Assembly (NCBI RefSeq): GCF_004363305.1
Contig: NZ_SNZA01000003.1
Span: forward strand, 1 to 64,000
DNA from: Marinomonas communis
GTDB lineage: Bacteria > Pseudomonadota > Gammaproteobacteria > Pseudomonadales > Marinomonadaceae
Reading direction: 5' to 3'
Length of the DNA: 64,000 nucleotides
Part shown: positions 55,380 to 62,768 of the stretch, piece after piece
Numbering within the stretch: position 1 is the first letter of the stretch
Layout of the letters: the number at the start of each line of letters is the position of its first letter
Notes under the pieces: model-generated
Databases searched by the model: none
Told to the model about the DNA's origin: nothing
What the model saw: only the letters and a program-made list of their open reading frames with translations
Position numbers and translations under genes: made by a program

Positions 55380-56396
55380 TTGGAAAATGTATCAAACAAC
55401 CAGATTATTATCTTAGCAGGGGTGATTTCTATTTGGTTGTTTAGCTTAGTCTTTGAAAAATATAGGTATTTTTATAGAAAGCTTTTCAGAAAAGCTCTTT
55501 ATGAAAACACAGTAGTCAGAACAATAAGAAACAGGTTTTTACAAGTATTCTTGCCAGGTTTGACAGGTGCATACTTCATTACATTAGATGTATGGGGAGA
55601 GCAATGGGATATAATAAAAAACAATACAGATAAGCATGAAGTAGCATTCTCAATCTTAATTGTTGTTTCATTGCTAGCTTTACTAGTCCGAGGAATTGCG
55701 GATTGGTATGAAGACCAATCTGGGGATGCTTACAAAAAATTTCTTGAAGGCTTTGCACTGCTTACCACAAGAGTGGTACAAAAAAAGTTAGATAGATTTA
55801 AAGACGAATCTGGGAAGTTAAAGCCAAATGGAAATACTTTCAAACAGATTACTCAACCTAAAGAGCAAATAAACTTAATTTTAGGCGAAATTGAGTCGCT
55901 TTTACTAAACAATTTTTCCCTTAAACGTAATCAAATTTGCATAACAATAATGCACAATGACCCCCAAAGTGACACTTGGTATTATGAATACGAGACTAAT
56001 CGAAGTTGGAAGCATACAAAAGCGATCAAACTGATCGAAGGGAAGTCTGCTGCTGCAGAGTGTCTTTCGATTGGAGAGCCTGTTTTCCATGCATGTAAAA
56101 GGCAAGCCCACAAAAAGGGAAAATACTACTTGTCCGAAAGGGATAATCGTACCGGAGATGGCAGTGTTTTTTGCTATCCTGCTTTCACTATTAACAGTGA
56201 CTACAGAGATAACTACATCATTTCAATTGTGACTTATGGTCGTAGGCTATGTGACCCTTTGGATGAACAACAATCCGAAGCTATATCAGAAATTTTTTCG
56301 GATATTTGTCGAAGAATAGATTTAGAACTTACATTAAACTCAATTAAGAAGTGGCAGTATGAGTTTCACACAAACAAATCTAGGAGTGTGGCATGA
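55380..56396 (+). CDS. Membrane protein, possible GAF-like C-terminal domain, unknown function
   Basis: 338-aa protein I do not recognise. Three predicted membrane helices lie at about residues 8-25, 54-71 and 88-106, with an arginine/lysine-rich loop between the first two. A soluble C-terminal part (about 115-335) has the alternating strand pattern and length of a GAF-like ligand domain (segments I-C-I-T-I-M-H-N, G-D-G-S-V-F-C-Y-P-A-F, Y-I-I-S-I-V-T-Y-G). It starts at TTG behind AAAGGA, just after the attC site, and overlaps the next gene by four bases (ATGA). The region is A+T rich. A membrane effector with a cytosolic sensor is a plausible reading, but only inference. Confidence 0.65.
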   Translation: MENVSNNQIIILAGVISIWLFSLVFEKYRYFYRKLFRKALYENTVVRTIRNRFLQVFLPGLTGAYFITLDVWGEQWDIIKNNTDKHEVAFSILIVVSLLALLVRGIADWYEDQSGDAYKKFLEGFALLTTRVVQKKLDRFKDESGKLKPNGNTFKQITQPKEQINLILGEIESLLLNNFSLKRNQICITIMHNDPQSDTWYYEYETNRSWKHTKAIKLIEGKSAAAECLSIGEPVFHACKRQAHKKGKYYLSERDNRTGDGSVFCYPAFTINSDYRDNYIISIVTYGRRLCDPLDEQQSEAISEIFSDICRRIDLELTLNSIKKWQYEFHTNKSRSVA

Positions 56397-56614
56397 ATCA
56401 AGTCATAAGCTTTTTTGTAAAAGTATTTAGTAGCGATATAAGTGATAGAGAATTGCAGCTGAAGAATGACCGTGAATATGTAATTCAATTTGCAACTTCT
56501 ATCAAGAAAGCTCGCAAGGACATACATGTACGAGATTATTCAGTTAGTCGCGATGAGCAGTTAACAAGCAAATCCAGTGGACTAGCTAAAGCTAGCCGTA
56601 GGTTTGGGCATTAG
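56393..56614 (+). CDS. Small cassette protein (73 aa), unknown
   Basis: Overlaps the membrane protein gene by four bases and must be co-translated with it. The N-terminus N-Q-V-I-S-F-F-V-K-V-F is amphipathic; the rest is polar and basic. The last 18 codons (from D-E-Q-L-T) run through an attC-like hairpin, so the C-terminus is probably supplied by the recombination site. No family is recognised. It may be an immunity, regulator or cofactor protein for its partner. Confidence 0.55.
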   Translation: MNQVISFFVKVFSSDISDRELQLKNDREYVIQFATSIKKARKDIHVRDYSVSRDEQLTSKSSGLAKASRRFGH

Positions 56615-56615
56615 C
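56562..56615. other. Short attC-like site
   Basis: TAACAAGCAAATCC at the left pairs with GGTTTGGGCATTA at the right apart from the expected AAG/GCC-type mismatch, and CTAGC/GCTAG around TAAA forms the apical stem. The layout is that of a short (about 54-base) attC; the right core reads GCATTAG where a canonical site has GTTAG, so it may be a decayed or variant site. It would close the second cassette. Confidence 0.55.
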
Positions 56616-56645
56616 AACCAATAAACATGCCATACACAATCGAAG

Positions 56646-56674
56646 AGCCTAAGCACGGATATGCGTTCTAGGCT
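56646..56674. repeat. Small inverted repeat
   Basis: AGCCTA...TAGGCT in the gap between the second cassette and the next small gene. The sequence from 56616 to 56773 is otherwise without features I can support. Confidence 0.35.
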
Positions 56675-56773
56675 GCTAGCAGAGCATCAAGTGTCTCTTA
56701 CAAGGAAAAACAGGAATGGACTCTTTTGTGCTTGCCAACCCAACGGAAACCTCTGATTCACTAAAAAAACACC

Positions 56774-56989
56774 ATGACCCCAATCTTAAAATCCAAAATC
56801 ATTGAAGTCTGTGACAAGAAAATCGCCACCAAAGGCGAGGGCGTTGGTATTTCGTTCTATGCATTCTTCAAAAATAAAAACGACGATCCTGAGTTGCTGA
56901 TGGAAGCCGCGGAGTGGTGGATTAGAACGCACCAGTTGGATCATTTTGAGAAGGCGGTGAAGATTAAGGCGTTGGCGCATTTGAGCTGA
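56774..56989 (+). CDS. Small conserved protein, possibly DUF6500 family (71 aa)
   Basis: A compact 71-aa ORF with protein-like composition: I-I-E-V-C-D-K-K-I-A, then G-E-G-V-G-I-S-F-Y-A-F-F and E-A-A-E-W-W-I near the C-terminus. I believe this matches the DUF6500 family but cannot confirm it. The ribosome site is weak. No function is known. The sequence has no membrane segment. Confidence 0.55.
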   Translation: MTPILKSKIIEVCDKKIATKGEGVGISFYAFFKNKNDDPELLMEAAEWWIRTHQLDHFEKAVKIKALAHLS

Positions 56990-57088
56990 GAGCGGTTCCC
57001 GCGCGCAGCGCGGTCGTACAAGGGACGCGGTAACATCGATGCATCAAGACAGATAGACCACTTCCCCGAGCAGAGTCGGGTCGTACAG
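56990..57088 (-). repeat. Inverted copies of the 52-53 kb repeat modules
   Basis: GGTTCCCGCGCGCAGCGCGGTCGTACAAGG at 56995-57024 is nearly the reverse complement of module B with its flanks. CCCCGAG...GTCGGGTCGTACA at 57064-57087 is a diverged reverse complement of module A. The repeat family thus flanks the cassette region in opposite orientation on its two sides. Confidence 0.65.
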
Positions 57089-57107
57089 CCTCCAACAAAC
57101 ACCCACA

Positions 57108-57144
57108 AAAAAATCCGATTGAGTCGCCTCAATCGGATTTTTTA
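57108..57144. terminator. Bidirectional terminator before secB
   Basis: AAAAAATCCGATTGAG and CTCAATCGGATTTTTT form a 16-bp perfect stem around TCGC. It serves the secB operon on the minus strand. Confidence 0.9.
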
Positions 57145-57166
57145 TTAAACCTTAAAACAGTAGCGA

Positions 57167-57628
57167 TTACTGAGCAGTTTCAGTCGCTTGCTGTTGTTGC
57201 TGTAGGTTTTCTAGGTACAGTGCGTCGAAGTTGATCGGTGCAAGCATCACTGGGTTGAAGCTGCCTTTAGCGATCACAGAGTCGATTGCTTCACGAGCGT
57301 ATGGGAACAATGTGCCTGGGCAGAATGCACCCAGTGCGTGGTGAAGTTGACGCTCTTCAAAACCAGCGATGGTGAATAGGCCACCTTGCTGAACTTGAAC
57401 TAGGTAAGCTGGCTCGTCGTTGTTTTTAACGTTAACAGTGATGTCTAGAACCACTTCGTACAGGTTCTCACCAACTTGACGGCTTTTAGTGTTTAGCTCA
57501 AGGCCTACTTCTGGCTTCCACTCTTCTTGGAAGATAAGAGGAGAACGTGGCGATTCGAAAGACACGTCTTTTAGGAAGATACGTTGAATTTGTAGTTGTG
57601 GTTGAGCTTGGTTGTTTTCTTCAGCCAT
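57167..57628 (-). CDS. secB: Protein-export chaperone SecB
   Basis: 153-aa cytosolic tetrameric chaperone that holds precursors unfolded and delivers them to SecA. Family marks are Q-R-I-F-L-K-D-V-S-F-E-S-P near the N-terminus, the Y-L-V-Q-V-Q-Q-G-G-L-F strand and L-G-A-F-C-P-G-T-L-F-P-Y-A-R-E. Length is normal. AAGGA precedes the ATG. It is third in the rhodanese-grxC-secB operon, a conserved gammaproteobacterial order. Confidence 0.96.
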   Translation of the reverse strand: MAEENNQAQPQLQIQRIFLKDVSFESPRSPLIFQEEWKPEVGLELNTKSRQVGENLYEVVLDITVNVKNNDEPAYLVQVQQGGLFTIAGFEERQLHHALGAFCPGTLFPYAREAIDSVIAKGSFNPVMLAPINFDALYLENLQQQQQATETAQ

Positions 57629-57645
57629 GATAGTTCCTTGGTGTT

Positions 57646-57903
57646 TTAGTTAGAGGCAAGCAAAGCGTCAAGCTCGCCTGCACTTTCGAGCGCAAATAGG
57701 TCGTCGCAACCACCTACATGACGTTCTCCAATCCAAATTTGTGGCACGGTGTGGCGGCCACTTTTTACTGTCATTTCCTGACGAGCAGCGTGATCGCCAT
57801 CGACACAAATCTCATTGAAGTCCGCTTGTTTGTGTTGCAATAACTGCTTTGCGCGAAAGCAAAATGGGCAGTAATTACTTGAATATATTGTGATATTCGC
57901 CAT
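57646..57903 (-). CDS. grxC: Glutaredoxin 3
   Basis: 85-aa dithiol glutaredoxin with the active site C12-P-F-C15 and the glutathione-binding T-V-P-Q-I-W-I-G and G-G-C-D-D-L segments. I chose the ATG at 57903, which has AGG 7 bases upstream and gives the standard N-terminus; an ATG four codons up is open. It lies 17 bases ahead of secB and 14 after the rhodanese gene. Confidence 0.93.
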   Translation of the reverse strand: MANITIYSSNYCPFCFRAKQLLQHKQADFNEICVDGDHAARQEMTVKSGRHTVPQIWIGERHVGGCDDLFALESAGELDALLASN

Positions 57904-57917
57904 AGCGGACCTCATGA

Positions 57918-58334
57918 TTATTTTTTAACGAGTGGTAGACCAGCGTTTTGCCATTCTGTGATGCCGCCTTGCAGCTTGTACACATCGTAGCCTGATTTGA
58001 TCAGTTCTTTTGCACTTGAACCCGCTGTCATACCAGTTTTGCAAACTAAGATAATGGGGGACGATTTGTGTTTTTCTAGGGTGCTAGCAGAATCTTTTAA
58101 CTTCGCAGAAGGGATGTTGATAGATCCTGTTAGGTGACCAGTGCGGAATTCATTCGCTGGGCGAATGTCCACAACCACTGCGTCTTTGTCGTTGATCAAG
58201 TTCGTTGCTGCTGCGCTGGTCAGGCCACGTGCGCCGCCGCGAGTTTCAACGAAGATCAGTGTGGCAGCAATGGCAACAAATACTGCGACCATTTCCCAAT
58301 GGTTAATAGAAAATTCAATTAGTTGATTCATCAT
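57918..58334 (-). CDS. Membrane-anchored rhodanese-like protein (YibN type)
   Basis: 138-aa protein with one N-terminal membrane helix (about residues 14-31) and a single rhodanese domain. The active-site loop is V-C98-K-T-G-M-T-A-G. Located in the same operon as grxC and secB, as in E. coli yibN. Its sulfurtransferase substrate is unknown. Confidence 0.9.
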   Translation of the reverse strand: MMNQLIEFSINHWEMVAVFVAIAATLIFVETRGGARGLTSAAATNLINDKDAVVVDIRPANEFRTGHLTGSINIPSAKLKDSASTLEKHKSSPIILVCKTGMTAGSSAKELIKSGYDVYKLQGGITEWQNAGLPLVKK

Positions 58335-58432
58335 TTGTATTTAAGCCTATAAAAAAACTGCGAAGCATTATACACGGTGCGTGATTAGGGTACATACTAA
58401 AGCCCTGTCTACTTGCGATCAGGAAGAATTCT

Positions 58433-59113
58433 GTGGCTGTTTTTTGTTGGCGCTGGATGCGCTTTATTTCAACGTCGATCCTTTCTTTAAAGAGTATAAA
58501 AGGCGTTTGTTGCATTCTTTTGATGGTGTCATTGACGGCCTGTCAGAGCTTGTCTTCCCAGCAGAGTTTTAAGCAAACCCGTGAGCAGCAGCAAGTTCAG
58601 TTAGCGCAGTTGTTAGACAGTCTTTGGCAGAGGGCGCATGTGGTTCCCGCCCTTGAGCAAGGGGCACCCTTGGTCAGTAGTGCTAAAGCGGGTCAAGCGG
58701 CGATTCACCAGCAGAATATGCGCAATATTGAGATAGCTAAATCAGCTCTGTCTGAACTGGATCTGCGTGTGTCCGAGCGAAAACAGCATCCACAAACCGG
58801 TGATTTGGCGTTGTTAAACATCTCAGAGATTCGTGATCATCAACAGCGACGTTTTCAGGCATCTCCTTTGAGTCTTTATCGAGCGGAACAAACCAAATGG
58901 GCGTTTATTGCTCAAGATGGGACAAAGGTTTTGTTGGATGTGGTGTGGAATGAACTAGGGACGCTTTATATAGAAGGGCAGGAGGTGTTGAACTTGTCGT
59001 CTGCGTCGTCTGATATCCCCCGTACCGTTGAGGTGTTTTATTATGCGGGCAAGGAGCTGGCACAAGCTTCCTTTACCTTCTCGCTGCAAGTAGAAGTGCC
59101 TCGCCTACAATGA
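58433..59113 (+). CDS. Hypothetical lipoprotein
   Basis: Up to 226 aa. A hydrophobic stretch ends in the lipobox L-T-A-C near residue 37, so the mature protein would be an acylated envelope lipoprotein of about 190 aa, rich in glutamine after the cysteine. The start is uncertain: the GTG at 58433 gives a long basic n-region, and an ATG at 58457 is as likely; neither has a strong ribosome site. The family is not recognised. It is divergent from the rhodanese gene. Confidence 0.65.
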   Translation: MAVFCWRWMRFISTSILSLKSIKGVCCILLMVSLTACQSLSSQQSFKQTREQQQVQLAQLLDSLWQRAHVVPALEQGAPLVSSAKAGQAAIHQQNMRNIEIAKSALSELDLRVSERKQHPQTGDLALLNISEIRDHQQRRFQASPLSLYRAEQTKWAFIAQDGTKVLLDVVWNELGTLYIEGQEVLNLSSASSDIPRTVEVFYYAGKELAQASFTFSLQVEVPRLQ

Positions 59114-59115
59114 AA

Positions 59116-59137
59116 TACGGCCCTTTAAAGGGCCGTA
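59116..59137. terminator. Palindrome between convergent genes
   Basis: TACGGCCC-TTTAAA-GGGCCGTA is a perfect 22-base palindrome three bases after the lipoprotein stop. It would form a short hairpin, with A/T tracts on either side, between convergent genes. Confidence 0.65.
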
Positions 59138-59168
59138 AAAAACACTTTGTACTCACGCTAGAGAGTGC

Positions 59169-59972
59169 TTATTTAGTGTTAGTTGAGTCGAAGATTTTAT
59201 CTGCGTTGCCTTCGATAAAGCTGTCAAACAATGTGCCATCAGCTTGTTTGTGACGTAAGGCGAATTCATAGAAGCAGCTTGGGATCGTGCGTGTTTCACC
59301 ACCAGCAAAGGTCACGTCAATTTTATCTGCCATAGTGGAAGACTGCTGTAGGTAAAGCTCTGGAGAGCCTTTGATTAGGCCGCCAGTGCTGTTCAATGTG
59401 TAGCCCTCATCTTGCAGCAGTTGGTTAACGGCTTCGATGGTTGGGAATTTCTTCAGGTGGTTGATGCTGACGGTGAAGTGGTTGGCTTGCATCCCCATGG
59501 TGCTTAACCAAGCAGCGTATTCACTGTGTTCCACAAGTGTTAGGTAATCTTCTAGTGAAGGAACATCCCATAGACGTTTTTTCCAAAATACAGCCGGATC
59601 AGAGGCCGCGTCTTCTGGGATTTGCGCAACCAGTTTAGCAATAATGTCTTGGCATTCTTGTGGTAGCTCTTCGGTCAGTAGCTCGGATAAGAAGATTTTT
59701 GGCGCATCCACTTCGGATGTGTGTTTGTAGCAACGGGCTTTCAGGTGCTTGGATTCAAAGCGGAACGCACCGTAGGCTTCGTAACCCATTTCTTCAAAGA
59801 TAGGTTGTAGCTTTTCCAAAGAAACCGGTGAGTGGGCAAATGTACGGAAGGCGATGTGGTCGTTGATCACTTCTTCGCCGTGGCTTTTGAATAGTGCTTG
59901 AATGCGTTCAGCTTGTGGGGCGATGTCGGTGTAAGTGTCCCAAAGTGATGCGAAAAATTGATTAACTTGCAT
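59169..59972 (-). CDS. DUF1338 protein (2-oxoadipate dioxygenase/decarboxylase family)
   Basis: 267-aa VOC-fold metalloprotein. H-I-A-F-R-T-F at about 39-45, N-H-F-T-V-S-I-N in the middle and C-F-Y-E-F-A-L-R-H near the end place the expected metal-binding His/His/Glu residues. HglS of Pseudomonas putida, which turns 2-oxoadipate into D-2-hydroxyglutarate in lysine catabolism, is about 460 aa, so this is a shorter homologue. It lies with a LysR gene and the amaB/amaA-like genes in the same order as in P. putida. AGGAG precedes the ATG. Confidence 0.8.
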   Translation of the reverse strand: MQVNQFFASLWDTYTDIAPQAERIQALFKSHGEEVINDHIAFRTFAHSPVSLEKLQPIFEEMGYEAYGAFRFESKHLKARCYKHTSEVDAPKIFLSELLTEELPQECQDIIAKLVAQIPEDAASDPAVFWKKRLWDVPSLEDYLTLVEHSEYAAWLSTMGMQANHFTVSINHLKKFPTIEAVNQLLQDEGYTLNSTGGLIKGSPELYLQQSSTMADKIDVTFAGGETRTIPSCFYEFALRHKQADGTLFDSFIEGNADKIFDSTNTK

Positions 59973-60123
59973 GAGGCTCTCCTGTTTTTATAAGTTTGGC
60001 GATTGGCCGATAACGCCACTTTAGGCCGCCATTTGCTTCCGTGCAAAAGGTAAAAAAGCATTTTGTCATACTTAAAATTCATGCATTAAGTTTGATGAAT
60101 GCTTTTTACTCAAGCTTAGCTCA

Positions 60124-60972
60124 CTACAAATGGTTGCTCAGTAATTGTTGCTTCACACTTAAGATCGTATTGATCAAATGAGCAGGGAAGCTGGTTTGCT
60201 TAGAGTGCGCGATGCCGACCACGCGTTTTAGCGTGACGTCATTAATCGGTCGGATGACCACGTCTTTACGCTCACGCAGAGAGTGTTCTGGAATTAAGGA
60301 AATCCCCAATCCTGCTGCCACTAAGTCGAGGGCGTATTCCTCTGTTTTGACCTGCGCCCGCACGTCCATGACGACCCCTTGCTTTTGCATCAGATAATTC
60401 CAAGATTCTTGGATGTCGCAGGGCTTACGAGAAATAAACGCCAGTTTGTCGATTTGTTTAATCGAAAGAGAAGGAAACTCTGCTAGCCAGTGGTCGTTGT
60501 TCATGGCGATGACATAGTTGTCTTCCCAAAGGGGATAAAACACATCGTCTTCGCTGGTGTAGCTGTTACAAGTAAATCGTAGGTCTGCCTGTTCCGATTC
60601 GTCCACTAGGTTGAATGTGAGGCCAGGGATTTCATCCAATAGGGTTTTTAATACTTGTGATACGAGGGCTCCGGATAAGAATGGCGCGAGTGAAATGGAC
60701 AGCTCCAATGGTGCACTGGAATCGGAGAACATGCTTCTTAGGGCATTCATATCATTGACCATTTTACACGCCTGAGGATACAGCTGCGCGCCACTGTCGG
60801 TGGCGGTGACGCCTTTGGAGTGACGCACGAATAACTGTGTACCAAGGTCGTCTTCGAGTTGCGCTAGGGTGGCAGAAATGGAGGGTTGTGCAACGAAACA
60901 ACGCTTTGCCGCGCCGCTTAGACTGCGTTCTTCGAATACGGCAATGAAGTAGCGCAAGGAGCGAATGTCCAT
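60124..60972 (-). CDS. LysR-family transcriptional regulator
   Basis: 282-aa regulator. The N-terminal winged helix-turn-helix is at about residues 2-60 (L-R-Y-F-I-A-V-F-E-E-R-S-L-S-G-A-A-K-R-C) and the periplasmic-binding-like effector domain fills the rest. It is divergent from the aldehyde dehydrogenase gene across 154 bases and probably controls it, and the oxidase gene after it. The inducer is likely a lysine or pipecolate metabolite. AAGGGG precedes the ATG. Confidence 0.88.
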   Translation of the reverse strand: MDIRSLRYFIAVFEERSLSGAAKRCFVAQPSISATLAQLEDDLGTQLFVRHSKGVTATDSGAQLYPQACKMVNDMNALRSMFSDSSAPLELSISLAPFLSGALVSQVLKTLLDEIPGLTFNLVDESEQADLRFTCNSYTSEDDVFYPLWEDNYVIAMNNDHWLAEFPSLSIKQIDKLAFISRKPCDIQESWNYLMQKQGVVMDVRAQVKTEEYALDLVAAGLGISLIPEHSLRERKDVVIRPINDVTLKRVVGIAHSKQTSFPAHLINTILSVKQQLLSNHL

Positions 60973-61126
60973 GAATAATCCCCTTGGAGGTCTATGTTTT
61001 TCGTTAGTATGGGTTTGGTTATAGGAAAAAGCTAGACCTAAGGTATAAAATCAATATTTCTCATCGATAGGTCATGAGAGTACTGTGAATCTCATTGAAA
61101 TGAAAAACACTTAATGAGGTTTAACC

Positions 61127-62671
61127 ATGACATTAGCTTGTTTAGAAACATTGGGCGTTAATACGCTAAAGCAGGGCGATACTTTTTACAGTGTCCTAAC
61201 CGGTAACCAAGTAACGTTGGGCCAAGGCGCTGCATTCTCTGCACACAGCCCAATCGATGGCGCTAAGTTGTCGCAATTTAACAACGCGACGCCAGCACAG
61301 CTTGATGCCGTGAATGCTGAACTTCAAGAAGCATTTAAAGCACTACGTGTTATCCCAGCACCACGCCGTGGTGAATTGGTTCGCCGTATCGGTGAAGAAG
61401 CGCGCAAATACAAAAACGAATTGGCGCAAGTGATCTCCCTAGAAGCCGGTAAGATTTTGCCTGAAGCACTAGGTGAAGTTCAGGAATGGATCGATGTGTG
61501 TGACTTCGCTGTCGGTCAATCGCGCATGCTACACGGTCTATCTATCGTTTCTGAGCGTCCAGGGCACCGCATGATGGAACAATGGCAACCTCTTGGTCCG
61601 GTTGCTGTGATCACTGCGTTTAACTTCCCGATGGCAGTTTGGGCATGGAACGCGATGCTAGGTCTAGTTTGTGGCGACCCAATCCTATTGAAGCCTTCTG
61701 AAAAAGCGCCGCTTTGTGCCTTAGCCATGTACCAAATCGCACAAAACGTTATCGCTGAGATGCCAGACATCCCAAAAGCGTCTGTTAGTGTCATGATCGG
61801 TGGCCGTGATTTAGGCGAAGCGATTTCTTCAAGCCCTGTTTTCCCTCTGGTTTCTGCGACAGGTTCTACGGCAATGGGTAAAGCGGTTGCGCAAACCGTT
61901 GCTGCACGTCTAGGTCGTTCTCTACTAGAGCTTGGCGGCAACAACGCTATGATCGTGTCTGAAACGGCGGATCTTGATCTTGCATTGCGTGCGATCGTCT
62001 TCTCAGCAGCGGGTACAGCAGGCCAACGTTGTACAACACTGCGTCGTCTGATTGCCCACGAATCGATTGTGGATGGTTTGGTTGAGCGTGTGGCGAAATC
62101 TTACGGCACATTACGCATTGGTAACCCACTAGAAGAAGGCAACCTAGTTGGGCCACTTATCGATGAAGGCAGCTTTGCGCGCATGCAAAATGCACTAGAA
62201 GCAGCGAAGGCTCAAGGCGGCGAGATCATCTGCGGTGGTGACCGTGTGACTGACGGTGTTCCAGCAGGTGGTTTCTATGTGAAGCCTGCGATTGTTCGTA
62301 TTGCTCACGATGCGCCAATTGTTCATGAAGAAACCTTCGCGCCAATCATGTACGTACTAACGTACAGCAACTTCGAAGAAGCAATTGAGATCCAAAACGA
62401 AGTGCCACAAGGCCTGTCTTCTGCGGTATTCACAGAAAGTATGCGTGAAGCAGAATTGTTTATGTCTCCTGCAGGCTCCGACTGTGGTATTGCCAACGTT
62501 AACATCGGTACTTCTGGTGCTGAAATCGGTGGTGCGTTCGGTGGTGAGAAAGAGACTGGCGGCGGTCGTGAGTCAGGTTCTGATGCATGGCGTAACTACA
62601 TGCGCCGTACGACAAACACGATCAACTACGGTGGTGATCTGCCTCTGGCACAAGGTATCGTGTTCGAATAA
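61127..62671 (+). CDS. Aldehyde dehydrogenase, alpha-aminoadipate semialdehyde type (AmaB-like)
   Basis: 514-aa NAD(P)-dependent dehydrogenase. F-N-F-P-M-A-V-W and K-P-S-E-K (cofactor site), the catalytic Glu in L-E-L-G-G-N-N and catalytic Cys in G-Q-R-C-T-T-L are all present. The family (ALDH7) oxidises alpha-aminoadipate semialdehyde to aminoadipate. It lies between a LysR gene and the pipecolate oxidase-like gene, the order of P. putida amaB/amaA. GAGG precedes the ATG. Confidence 0.88.
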   Translation: MTLACLETLGVNTLKQGDTFYSVLTGNQVTLGQGAAFSAHSPIDGAKLSQFNNATPAQLDAVNAELQEAFKALRVIPAPRRGELVRRIGEEARKYKNELAQVISLEAGKILPEALGEVQEWIDVCDFAVGQSRMLHGLSIVSERPGHRMMEQWQPLGPVAVITAFNFPMAVWAWNAMLGLVCGDPILLKPSEKAPLCALAMYQIAQNVIAEMPDIPKASVSVMIGGRDLGEAISSSPVFPLVSATGSTAMGKAVAQTVAARLGRSLLELGGNNAMIVSETADLDLALRAIVFSAAGTAGQRCTTLRRLIAHESIVDGLVERVAKSYGTLRIGNPLEEGNLVGPLIDEGSFARMQNALEAAKAQGGEIICGGDRVTDGVPAGGFYVKPAIVRIAHDAPIVHEETFAPIMYVLTYSNFEEAIEIQNEVPQGLSSAVFTESMREAELFMSPAGSDCGIANVNIGTSGAEIGGAFGGEKETGGGRESGSDAWRNYMRRTTNTINYGGDLPLAQGIVFE

Positions 62672-62768
62672 TCGATACCCGCGTTCCAGTGGTGAAATAG
62701 GCGAGTGCTTGCTCGCCTATTTTGGTTTGAGTCTTTTATTTGCCTGTTTTGTTTAAGAGGTCGTCTCT

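Noticed and set aside
56646-56674. AGCCTA/TAGGCT as a third attC site
   Set aside because: It lacks the TAAC/GTTA ends and inner arms of attC; only a short inverted repeat remains.
51905-57100. Insertion sequence or prophage in the island
   Set aside because: No transposase, integrase or phage gene is encoded and no terminal inverted repeats with target duplication are seen.
61516-61944. Minus-strand ORF opposite the aldehyde dehydrogenase
   Set aside because: Frame shadow of a gene with intact catalytic motifs.
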